The translations under genes were made by a program, and so were the position numbers. Shown piece by piece: positions 7,512-15,060 of a DNA stretch of 43,979 nucleotides. Position 1 is the stretch's first letter. Each line of letters begins with the position of its first letter. The DNA comes from Acidithiobacillus_B sp049965315 (lineage in GTDB: Bacteria; Pseudomonadota; Gammaproteobacteria; Acidithiobacillales; Acidithiobacillaceae): positions 1-43,979 of the forward strand of contig NZ_JBMFWL010000014.1 in NCBI RefSeq assembly GCF_049965315.1, in the 5' to 3' direction. A model generated the notes under the pieces. That model saw nothing but the letters and a program-made list of their open reading frames with translations. It had not been told where the DNA came from and did not search any database.

Positions 7512-9131
7512 CTATGGTGTATAACCGTTGGTGATGGGATAACGGCGATCCTTGCCGAAGGCGCGCGCACTGATGCGCACCCCCGGCGGGGCTTGTCGGC
7601 GTTTGTACTCGGCGCGATCGATCATGCGCAGGACCCGCTGCACCGTGGCGGGCGCAAAGCCCCGGGCAATGATCTCCGCCGCCCCGCGATCGGCCTCCAC
7701 GTAGGCGGCGATGATGGCATCCAGTTCTTCGTAAGGCGGCAGGCTGTCCTGATCGCGTTGGCCGGGGGCGAGTTCGGCCGACGGCGGGCGCGTCAGCACC
7801 CGTTCGGGGATCACCGGCGAGAGGCTGTTCCGATAACGGGCCAGACGGTAGACCAGGGTCTTGGGACAATCCTTGATCACCGCGAAGCCCCCCGCCATGT
7901 CGCCGTAAAGAGTGGCGTAGCCCACGGCCAGCTCGCTCTTGTTCCCCGTGGTCAGAAGCAAGGGTCCGTTCTTGTTGGAAAAGGCCATGAGCAGGGCGGC
8001 ACGGATCCGGGCCTGGAGGTTTTCCTCGGTGACATCGGCGGGACGACCGGCAAAGAGGGGGGCCAGGGTTTCCAGATAGGTGGAGAACAGCGCTTCGATG
8101 GCGAGCACATGGCTCCTCACCCCGAGGCGGCGGGCCTCCTCCCGGGCATCCACCACGCTCATGTCCGCCGTATAACGGGAAGGCATGATGAGGGCATCCA
8201 CCCGCTCGGCGCCCAGGGCATCCACGGCGATGGCCAGGGTCAGGGCCGAATCCACGCCTCCGGAAAGGCCCAGCACCACTCCCGGGAAGGCATTTTTTTC
8301 CACGTAATCCCGCACCCCCAGGCAAAGTACGGTATAGACCTCCGCCGCCTCATCCGCCAGAGGCGCCTGCACCGCCGCCACGGGGCGCAGGGTCATCCCC
8401 TCATCCCGATGGAAATCCACCAGCGGCATGGCCTCGACGCAACTGGGGGCGCGTTGGCAGAGCAGGCCATCGGCATCGACGACGAAAGAGCCCCCGTCAA
8501 AGACGAGCTCGTCCTGACCGCCCACCAGATTCATGTAGACGATGGGCAGTCCCACCTGCTGGGCAAGACGCCCCACCGTATCCTCGCGCAGCCGCTGCTT
8601 GCCCAGATGGTAGGGGGAGGCGTTGAGGACCAGGAGCATCTGGGCCCCTTGGGCGCGGGCCGCCTGGGCCACACCTGGGCCACACCAGACATCCTCGCAG
8701 ATTGCCACCGCGCAGGACGCCCCGGCACAGGTGAACAACAGCGGCTGGGCACCGGGCGTAAAGTAGCGCATTTCGTCAAAGACGGCATAATTGGGCAGGC
8801 AGTGCTTGTGATAGGTGCTTTCCACCCTGCCGTCGCGCAACAGACTGGCGCTGTTGTAGAGCCGGTGCTCCACCCGCTGGGGATGACCCACCAGCAGCGG
8901 CAGAGGCGCGGCTCCGGCCAGCCGCTGCAACTGGGCGTCGCAAGTGGCCAGGAAATCATCGCGCAACAAGAGATCCTCGGGCGGATAGCCGCTGAGGGCC
9001 AATTCCGGCGTGATCAGGAGATCCGCCCCCGCCGCCTGGGCATCCGCTGCCGTTGCCAGGAGGCGGTCGGCATTGCCCGCCACATCCCCCACCCGGCAAT
9101 TGACTTGCGCCAGGGCGATGCGCAAGGTCAC
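7512..9131 (-). CDS. nadE: Glutamine-dependent NAD(+) synthetase
   Basis: Converts nicotinate adenine dinucleotide to NAD using glutamine as amide donor. The 539 residues form two domains: an N-terminal nitrilase-type glutaminase with the Glu43, Lys109, Cys145 triad, and a C-terminal ammonia-dependent synthetase with the ATP-pyrophosphatase loop SGGVDS at 290-295 and TTGNKSELAVGY. Full length for the bacterial two-domain type. Its start ATG overlaps the stop of sucD (ATGA), so it is translationally linked to the TCA genes. Pairing with glnB makes sense because both respond to glutamine supply. Confidence 0.95.
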   Translation of the reverse strand: MTLRIALAQVNCRVGDVAGNADRLLATAADAQAAGADLLITPELALSGYPPEDLLLRDDFLATCDAQLQRLAGAAPLPLLVGHPQRVEHRLYNSASLLRDGRVESTYHKHCLPNYAVFDEMRYFTPGAQPLLFTCAGASCAVAICEDVWCGPGVAQAARAQGAQMLLVLNASPYHLGKQRLREDTVGRLAQQVGLPIVYMNLVGGQDELVFDGGSFVVDADGLLCQRAPSCVEAMPLVDFHRDEGMTLRPVAAVQAPLADEAAEVYTVLCLGVRDYVEKNAFPGVVLGLSGGVDSALTLAIAVDALGAERVDALIMPSRYTADMSVVDAREEARRLGVRSHVLAIEALFSTYLETLAPLFAGRPADVTEENLQARIRAALLMAFSNKNGPLLLTTGNKSELAVGYATLYGDMAGGFAVIKDCPKTLVYRLARYRNSLSPVIPERVLTRPPSAELAPGQRDQDSLPPYEELDAIIAAYVEADRGAAEIIARGFAPATVQRVLRMIDRAEYKRRQAPPGVRISARAFGKDRRYPITNGYTP

Positions 9132-10006
9132 GCGGATCGCCCCAGCACTTCGGCAGCCTTGGCGCCGATTTCCGCAGGAGAACGCACGCAGTGCACCCCT
9201 GCCGCCGCCAGCGCTGCGTATTTGGCCTCCGCGGTACCCGCGCCACCATCCACGATGGCCCCGGCATGCCCCATGCGCTTGCCCTTGGGCGCCGTGGCGC
9301 CGGCAATGAAGGCCACCACCGGCTTGCGCATGGTCTGCTGGATGAATTCTGCGGCGTCCTCTTCCATGCGTCCGCCGATCTCCCCCACCATGACCACCAC
9401 TTCGGTCTGCGGATCGGCCTCGAAAAGGCGCAGGACCTCGATGAAGTCCATGCCGATGAGGGGATCGCCGCCGATGCCCACGCAGGTGCTCTGTCCCAGC
9501 CCCATGCGCGTGGTCTGCTCGACGGCTTCATAGGTGAGGGTGCCGGAACGGGAAACGATGCCCACCCGCCCCGGCTGGTGGATGGCACCGGGCATGATGC
9601 CGATCTTGCACTGACCCGGCGTGATGATGCCGGGACAATTGGGACCGATGAGTCGGGCATGCTGCGCGGCGAGATAGTGCTTGACCAGCAGCATGTCGTG
9701 GATGGGGATACCCTCGGTAATGCAGACGATGAGCTTGATCCCGGCATCGGCCGCCTCGATGATGGCGTCGGCGGCAAAGGGAGCGGGCACATAGATGACG
9801 CTGGCATCGGCGCCCGTGGCCTGCACCGCCGCCGTCACCGTATGGAAGACCGGCAGGCCCAGGTGTTCCGTCCCGCCCTTCCCCGGTGTCACCCCTCCCA
9901 CCATGCGGGTGCCGTAGGCCATGGCCTGCTCTGTGTGAAAAGTTCCCTGTTTGCCCGTAAAACCTTGACAGATCACACGGGTTTCGTGCCCCACCAGAAT
10001 ACTCAT
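9128..10006 (-). CDS. sucD: Succinyl-CoA ligase (ADP-forming) alpha subunit
   Basis: 292 residues. The CoA-binding Rossmann domain is at the N-terminus (VICQGFTGKQGTFH), and the phosphorylated active-site histidine is His247 in RMGHAGAI. With SucC it interconverts succinyl-CoA and succinate with ATP. The start codon overlaps the stop of the 114-residue membrane-protein gene by ATGA, and its stop overlaps nadE. Since no sucA/sucB lie in the cluster, the enzyme may mainly supply succinyl-CoA from succinate; that is inference from the local gene set. Confidence 0.95.
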   Translation of the reverse strand: MSILVGHETRVICQGFTGKQGTFHTEQAMAYGTRMVGGVTPGKGGTEHLGLPVFHTVTAAVQATGADASVIYVPAPFAADAIIEAADAGIKLIVCITEGIPIHDMLLVKHYLAAQHARLIGPNCPGIITPGQCKIGIMPGAIHQPGRVGIVSRSGTLTYEAVEQTTRMGLGQSTCVGIGGDPLIGMDFIEVLRLFEADPQTEVVVMVGEIGGRMEEDAAEFIQQTMRKPVVAFIAGATAPKGKRMGHAGAIVDGGAGTAEAKYAALAAAGVHCVRSPAEIGAKAAEVLGRSA

Positions 10007-10347
10007 AAACGCACCAGGATCACCATGAGAAGAATAAAAATGACCACCTGCCCCAAGAGCAGCAAAAGCAGGTAGGGATTACGCCGACGCGCGCCAACGG
10101 TAGAGGACAACTGTCCGCGCAGGCTCGCCACCTCCTGACGCAGGGCCTCCAGATCCTCCTGCCGGGGCAGGGATTGCAGGCGCTCGTCGAGGATCTGGTC
10201 CAGCAACACCGCCATCTCGGCCATGGTTTCGGCGCTTTTGTGATCGGCACCCCTTTTGACATAGACATCCGCCAGGCGCGAAATGAGGGGTCCGGAATTA
10301 CGCAATACCGGCCATAAGCGCTGCAGCCAGAGGATATTGATGGCCAT
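10003..10347 (-). CDS. Small coiled-coil, C-terminally anchored membrane protein between sucC and sucD
   Basis: 114 residues from the ATG at 10345-10347, 4 bases after the sucC stop; its TGA overlaps the sucD start (ATGA), so it is almost certainly translated. I do not recognise a family. Visible: an N-terminal amphipathic stretch (INILWLQRLWPVL), a charged helical region with heptad-like leucines at about 40-83, a basic ARRR patch at 86-89, and a strongly hydrophobic segment at about 91-113 ending at the C-terminus, as in a tail-anchored protein. The N-terminal part would face the cytoplasm. A link to placing the TCA enzymes at the membrane is only a guess from position. Confidence 0.75.
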   Translation of the reverse strand: MAINILWLQRLWPVLRNSGPLISRLADVYVKRGADHKSAETMAEMAVLLDQILDERLQSLPRQEDLEALRQEVASLRGQLSSTVGARRRNPYLLLLLLGQVVIFILLMVILVRL

Positions 10348-10351
10348 CGCC

Positions 10352-11515
10352 TCAGCCTCGGGCTGCCGCGACGGCCTTGACCGCCGCATCGGTCAAACCG
10401 GAGGCGGCGATGAGGGTGAGGCCGCTGGCCGCCAGCAGGCGCTCCCCCTCCTCCTTGTTGGTGCCCTCCAGACGCACCACCACCGGCAAGTTGAGGCCCA
10501 CCTCCTCGGCGGCCTTGATGATGCCCTCGGCCAAGAGGTCGCAGCGGGTGATGCCGCCGAAGATGTTCACCAGGATGGCCTTGACCCGCTGATCCGAGAG
10601 GATGAGCTTGAAGGCCTGCGTCACCTTGTCCGCCGCGGCGCCGCCGCCCACATCCAGAAAATTGGCCGGATCACCGCCATGCAGCTTGATCAGGTCCATG
10701 GTCGCCATGGCCAGCCCGGCGCCATTGACCATGCAGCCGATGTTCCCGTCCAGGGAGATGTAGTTGAGACCAAACTGGCGGGCGGTGATTTCCCGGGGGT
10801 CCTGCTGGGTGGAATCAAAAAGCTCATCGGACTCGGGGTGGCGATACAGGGCGTTGTCATCCATGACGATCTTGGCGTCCAGCGCCAGCAGGCGCCCTTC
10901 CCGGGTGAGGGCCAGGGGATTGACTTCCACCACCAGGGCGTCCATGCGCAGCAGGAGGCGATACAAGCCCTGCATGATGCGGGTGAGTTGCTGCACCTGC
11001 CCGGCATCCAGCCCGAGGGCGAAGCCCAGCCGCCGCGCCTGAAAGGGCTGCAGGCCGATGAGGGGGTCCACGATCACGCGCTGCAGCGCCTCGGGCCGGT
11101 CCCGGGCCAGATCCTCGATCTCCATTCCCCCTTCGGCTGCGGCCAGAAAAGTGATGCGGGCATGGCTGCGGTCCACCAGGGCGGCCAGATACAGCTCCCG
11201 GGCGATGGCGCTGGGTTCCTCGATGAGCAGGGCCGCCACATGCCGGCCCTGGGGGCCGGTCTGTTCCGTCACCAGGGGTTTGCCCAGCAGCTCCTGGGCC
11301 GCCTGCTCCAGCGCCGCCATGCTGTCCACCACCCGCACCCCCCCGGCCTTGCCCCGCCCGCCGGCGTGGATCTGGGCCTTGACCACCCATTTCGGCCCGC
11401 CCAGTTCGCGGGCCTGGGTAACGGCCTCCCGCAGGGAAAAGGCGGCGATGCCCCGCGGCACCGGCACGCCTTCCTCGGCCAGCAAACGCTTGGCCTGATA
11501 TTCATGGAGATTCAT
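10352..11515 (-). CDS. sucC: Succinyl-CoA ligase (ADP-forming) beta subunit
   Basis: 387 residues, the standard length. It begins with MNLHEYQAKRLLAEEGVPVP and has an ATP-grasp domain (KAQIHAGGRGKAGGV), a metal-binding EVNPLAL segment and a C-terminal ligase domain with GGITRCDLLAEGI. A GAGG ribosome site precedes the ATG. It lies 10 bases after icd. Separation from sucD by another gene is uncommon, as the two subunits are usually adjacent. Confidence 0.95.
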   Translation of the reverse strand: MNLHEYQAKRLLAEEGVPVPRGIAAFSLREAVTQARELGGPKWVVKAQIHAGGRGKAGGVRVVDSMAALEQAAQELLGKPLVTEQTGPQGRHVAALLIEEPSAIARELYLAALVDRSHARITFLAAAEGGMEIEDLARDRPEALQRVIVDPLIGLQPFQARRLGFALGLDAGQVQQLTRIMQGLYRLLLRMDALVVEVNPLALTREGRLLALDAKIVMDDNALYRHPESDELFDSTQQDPREITARQFGLNYISLDGNIGCMVNGAGLAMATMDLIKLHGGDPANFLDVGGGAAADKVTQAFKLILSDQRVKAILVNIFGGITRCDLLAEGIIKAAEEVGLNLPVVVRLEGTNKEEGERLLAASGLTLIAASGLTDAAVKAVAAARG

Positions 11516-11525
11516 GGAAACGTCC

Positions 11526-12821
11526 TCAAATACGCATCATCAGGGCTTGGGCAAAGTCCGTGGTGCTGAGGGCGGGCACATCGCCGCGCAGCACCGCCAG
11601 ATCGCCCGTGACCTGGCCGGCGGCAATGGCGCCGTTCATGGCCGTCACCAACCGGGCCGCCGCCTCCTGCCAGCCCAGATGCTCCAGCATCATGACGGCC
11701 GAGAGGATCAGCGAACTGGGGTTGGCCTTGCCCTGCCCGGCAATATCCGGCGCGGTGCCGTGGGTGGCCTCGAAAATGGCATGGGTATCCGAGAGATTGG
11801 CGCCGGGCGCCATGCCGATGCCACCCACCTCCGCGGCGAGGGCATCGGAGATGTAGTCGCCGTTGAGGTTCAGGGTGGCCACCACGTCATAGGCCTCGGG
11901 GCGCAGGAGGATCTGCTGCAGGAAATTGTCGGCAATGACATCCTTGACGATCACCCTGCCCGCCGCCACCGCCGCCGCCTCGGCCGCATCCGCCGCGGCC
12001 TTGCCCTCGGCCTTGGCGATGGCGGACTTCTGCCGCCAGGTAAAGACCTGCCCGGCAAACTCCCGCTCCGCCAGGGCATAGCCCCAATCACGGAAGGCAC
12101 CTTCGGTGAATTTCATGATGTTGCCCTTGTGCACCAGGGCCACCGACTTGCGCCCGTGGGCCAGGGCATGGGCGATGGCGCGACGGATGAGGCGCTCCGA
12201 TCCTTCCCGGGAAACGGGCTTGATGCCAAAGGCCGAAGACGCGGGAAAACGGATCTTGCGCACCCCCAGCTCATCCTGGAGAAAACGCAAAAGCTTCTCC
12301 GCCTCGGGGCTGCCGGCCGGCCACTCGATGCCGGCATAGATATCTTCGGCATTCTCCCGAAAGATCACCATGTCCACCCGCTCGGGATGGCAGATGGGGC
12401 TGGGCGTGCCGGCGTAGTACCGCACCGGCCGCTGGCAAACGTAGAGATCGAGGTCCTGACGCATGGCCACGTTCAGACTGCGCATCCCCCCCCCTACGGG
12501 TGTCTCCAGGGGCCCCTTGATGGCCACCTTGAATTCCTGGATGGCGGCCATGGTCTCGGCGGGCAAATATTGCCCCTCGCCATACACCGTGCAAGCCTTC
12601 TGCCCGGCATAGATTTCCATCCAGGCGATCCGCCGTTGCCCGCCGTAGGCGGCGGCCACGGCCTGATCCACCACCGCACGCATGGCCGGGGTGACGTCAC
12701 AGCCGATGCCATCTCCCTCGATGAAGGGAATGATGGGCTGCGGCGGGGTCTCCAGCCGGCCATTCTCCACCTGCACCGCCTTGGCGCCGTTGGCGGGTAC
12801 CTGGATATGCGACCAGTTCAT
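11526..12821 (-). CDS. icd: Isocitrate dehydrogenase, NAD-type residues
   Basis: 431 residues of the homodimeric bacterial Icd family; the isocitrate site is intact (PVGGGMRSLNVAMRQ, with Ser115 at the E. coli Ser113 position; YKDD-type NIMKFTEG; DVIADNF). The coenzyme pocket differs from the E. coli NADP enzyme: Lys344-Tyr345 are Asp359-Ile360 (HGTAPDIAG), Tyr391 is Gly406 and Arg395 is Val410. Asp-Ile at this place is the classical NAD-preferring pattern, and an NAD-dependent Icd is known from Acidithiobacillus thiooxidans. Starts in an ATGA overlap with the acn stop. The product 2-oxoglutarate links to glnB downstream. Confidence 0.95.
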   Translation of the reverse strand: MNWSHIQVPANGAKAVQVENGRLETPPQPIIPFIEGDGIGCDVTPAMRAVVDQAVAAAYGGQRRIAWMEIYAGQKACTVYGEGQYLPAETMAAIQEFKVAIKGPLETPVGGGMRSLNVAMRQDLDLYVCQRPVRYYAGTPSPICHPERVDMVIFRENAEDIYAGIEWPAGSPEAEKLLRFLQDELGVRKIRFPASSAFGIKPVSREGSERLIRRAIAHALAHGRKSVALVHKGNIMKFTEGAFRDWGYALAEREFAGQVFTWRQKSAIAKAEGKAAADAAEAAAVAAGRVIVKDVIADNFLQQILLRPEAYDVVATLNLNGDYISDALAAEVGGIGMAPGANLSDTHAIFEATHGTAPDIAGQGKANPSSLILSAVMMLEHLGWQEAAARLVTAMNGAIAAGQVTGDLAVLRGDVPALSTTDFAQALMMRI

Positions 12822-14755
12822 GACGCCGCCTCCAATTGTTCCCCCGCCCAGGACAGGGCGCCGCCCTTACGGATCAACTCCAGATCCCGCGCATTGGCCA
12901 ATTGCGGCATGACCGCGAATGCGATGCCCCGGGTCTCGTTGTGCAGGATCAGGGCCTGGCCCAGGGCCAGGGCATCCAGATCAAGGCGCAGACGATCGCC
13001 CATCTGCACCCGCGCATAGTCGGCCGCATCGATGAAGGTCAGGGGCAGGATGCCAAAGTTGATGAGATTGGCCAGATGGATGCGGGCGAAGGACTGCACC
13101 AGCACGGCCCGCACCCCCAGATAGCGCGGGGCCAGGGCGGCGTGCTCGCGGCTGGAGCCCTGGCCGTAATTATGGCCAGCGACGATGAAACCGCCTCCCG
13201 CCGCCTTGGCCCGGGCCGGGAAGCCCTCGTCCACCACATGAAAGACAAACTCGGAGATGGCCGGCAGGTTGGAGCGCAGGGGCAGGACCTTGGCGCCGGC
13301 GGGCATGATGTGATCGGTGGTGATGTCATCGCCCAGATGAATGAGCACCTCGCCTTCCAGCACCTGCGGCACCGCCGTTCCCACGGGCAGTTTGGCGATA
13401 TTGGGGCCGCGGATGATCTCCACCCCCGCGCCGGATGGGGGCGGGGCGATGATCATGCGGTCATCGACATGGTAGTGGGCCGGCGCCGAAACGGCGATCT
13501 GCCCCATTCCCAGATCCCGGGGATCGGTGATCTCTCCGGTGAGCGCGCAGGCGGCGCAGGTCTCGGGACTGGCAAGATAGACGGCGGCGTTTTTGGTGCC
13601 GGAACGCCCGTAAAAATTGCGGTTGAAGGAACGGATGGACACCCCCGCGGAGGGCGGCGCGAAACCCATGCCGATGCAGGGTCCGCAGGCGGATTCCAGG
13701 AGACGCGCCCCGGCGGCGATGAAATCCAGCAATCCGCCGTCCCGGGCGATCATCTCCATGACCTGGCGCGAGCCGGGAGAGATCCCCAGCCCCACCCCTT
13801 CGGCCACGGTCCGCCCCTTGAGCATGGCCGCCACGGTCATGAGGTCGACATAAGAGGAGTTGGTGCAGGAACCGATGGCCACCTGGGCGACCTTGGTCCC
13901 CGCCACCTCGCGCACGGTCTTGACGTTGTCGGGGCTGTGCGGGCAGGCGATGAGGGGTTCCAGGACATCCAGGTCGATATCCAGCACCTCGTCATAGCGG
14001 GCGTCTTCGTCCGCCACCCATTGGCTCCAGTCCTGCTCCCGGCCCTGGGCCGCCAGGTATTCGCGGGTGATGGCATCCGCGGGAAAAACGCTGGTGGTCG
14101 CCCCCAATTCGGCGCCCATATTGGTGATGGTGGCCCGTTCGGGGGTGCTCAAGGTGTCCACGCCGGGCCCGAAATACTCGAAGATCTTGCCCACACCCCC
14201 CTTGACGGTCTTGCGCCGCAAGACCTCCAGGATGATGTCCTTGGCGCTGACGAAGGGCTGCAAGGTCCCCCGCAGCCGAACGCCGATGACCTGCGGCATG
14301 TTGAGGTTGAAGGGCAGGCCGCCCATGGCCAGGGCGATGTCCAGGCCCCCGGCGCCAATGGCCAGCATCCCCGCCCCCCCCGAAGTCGGGGTATGGGAGT
14401 CGGAACCGAGCAGCGTGGCCCCGGGCCGCGAAAAGCGCTCCAGGTGCACCTGATGGCAGATACCGTTGCCCGGCCGCGAGAAGTAGATGCCGTAACGCGC
14501 CGCAAAGGTCTGCAGGAAACGATGGTCATCGGGATTTTCAAAGCCGGTCTGCAGCATGTTGTGATCCACGTAGGACACCGACAACTGGGTCCGCACCCGC
14601 GGCAGTCCCAGGGCCTCGAACTGCAGATAGGCCATGGTACCGGTGGCATCCTGGGTGAGCGTCTGGTCGATGCGGATGGCAATGGGGCTGCCCGCCTCCA
14701 GCGTGCCGCTGACCAAGTGCGCCGCGATGATTTTCTGGGTGACATTCATGCCCAT
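12818..14755 (-). CDS. acn: Aconitate hydratase
   Basis: Interconverts citrate and isocitrate with a [4Fe-4S] cluster. About 645 residues, shorter than AcnA or AcnB of E. coli and like the Aquifex-type group. Cluster ligands are seen in GSCTNSS and ACGPCIG; the swivel domain has GDDITTDHIMPAG and NYGQGSSREHAALAPRYLG. I chose the ATG at 14753-14755, which has GAGGG 7 bases upstream; a second ATG at 14747-14749 is possible, and the open frame to 14977 crosses the leader and is not conserved. First gene of the TCA-nadE-glnB operon, divergent from sulP. Confidence 0.93.
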   Translation of the reverse strand: MGMNVTQKIIAAHLVSGTLEAGSPIAIRIDQTLTQDATGTMAYLQFEALGLPRVRTQLSVSYVDHNMLQTGFENPDDHRFLQTFAARYGIYFSRPGNGICHQVHLERFSRPGATLLGSDSHTPTSGGAGMLAIGAGGLDIALAMGGLPFNLNMPQVIGVRLRGTLQPFVSAKDIILEVLRRKTVKGGVGKIFEYFGPGVDTLSTPERATITNMGAELGATTSVFPADAITREYLAAQGREQDWSQWVADEDARYDEVLDIDLDVLEPLIACPHSPDNVKTVREVAGTKVAQVAIGSCTNSSYVDLMTVAAMLKGRTVAEGVGLGISPGSRQVMEMIARDGGLLDFIAAGARLLESACGPCIGMGFAPPSAGVSIRSFNRNFYGRSGTKNAAVYLASPETCAACALTGEITDPRDLGMGQIAVSAPAHYHVDDRMIIAPPPSGAGVEIIRGPNIAKLPVGTAVPQVLEGEVLIHLGDDITTDHIMPAGAKVLPLRSNLPAISEFVFHVVDEGFPARAKAAGGGFIVAGHNYGQGSSREHAALAPRYLGVRAVLVQSFARIHLANLINFGILPLTFIDAADYARVQMGDRLRLDLDALALGQALILHNETRGIAFAVMPQLANARDLELIRKGGALSWAGEQLEAAS

Positions 14756-14876
14756 GGGAAAGCCCTCGTTGACATAACCAAAGCTGCTCGGGAAAACCAT
14801 TATCATCGCAAAACAACCGCGCCGCGCCAAGCAGTTTCCCGCAACGCGCCGCCCCAGCCCAGCGCCGGACCATGGT

Positions 14877-14903
14877 GAAAGCCGGGCCAAGCCCCCGGCT
14901 TTC
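14877..14903. other. Perfect 10-bp hairpin in the acn leader
   Basis: GAAAGCCGGG (14877-14886) pairs fully with CCCGGCTTTC (14894-14903) around a 7-base loop. No T-run follows on either strand, so it is not a standard intrinsic terminator. It lies about 120 bases before the acn start on the minus strand, so it may form in the acn 5' leader or serve as a protein-binding palindrome between the divergent acn and sulP promoters. Confidence 0.55.
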
Positions 14904-14931
14904 GTTATCGGCCCATTAGCAACACCGCTAC

Positions 14932-14961
14932 ATGACAACGGCGCAAAAAACAAGCTATATT
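14932..14961 (+). promoter_or_regulatory. Candidate sigma-70 promoter of sulP
   Basis: ATGACA at 14932-14937 and TATATT at 14956-14961 with an 18-base spacer. Transcription would begin near 14967, giving a leader of about 95 bases that contains the foldable RNA described next. Match-based call only. Confidence 0.45.
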
Positions 14962-14978
14962 TTCCAAAATTATCCATA

Positions 14979-15037
14979 GGGTGTGGCGAAAAACCGCTGC
15001 TGTCGCTGTAAGCAGGGATGGTTTTTCAAAAACACTC
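14979..15037 (+). promoter_or_regulatory. Structured RNA leader of sulP, unrecognised
   Basis: A three-part stem can form: GGGTGT 14979-14984 with ACACTC 15032-15037 (one G-U), GAAAAACC 14988-14995 with GGTTTTTC 15020-15027 (perfect 8 bp), and CTGC 14997-15000 with GCAG 15012-15015, loop 15001-15011. It ends 14 bases before the AAGGAG ribosome site at 15050-15055, so folding could affect translation. The loop side holds CTGTAAGCAGGGA, which resembles the conserved core of cobalamin riboswitches, but the rest of that architecture is not clearly present. Function unknown. Confidence 0.45.
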
Positions 15038-15060
15038 AATAAAATCCGGAAGGAGCGTCA

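Noticed and set aside
7480..8325. N-terminal extension of the PII frame
   Set aside because: It is a shadow frame of nadE; PII starts at 7479 with a standard N-terminus.
14756..14977. N-terminal extension of aconitase
   Set aside because: Crosses the hairpin and leader, no conserved residues, and a good ribosome site supports 14755.
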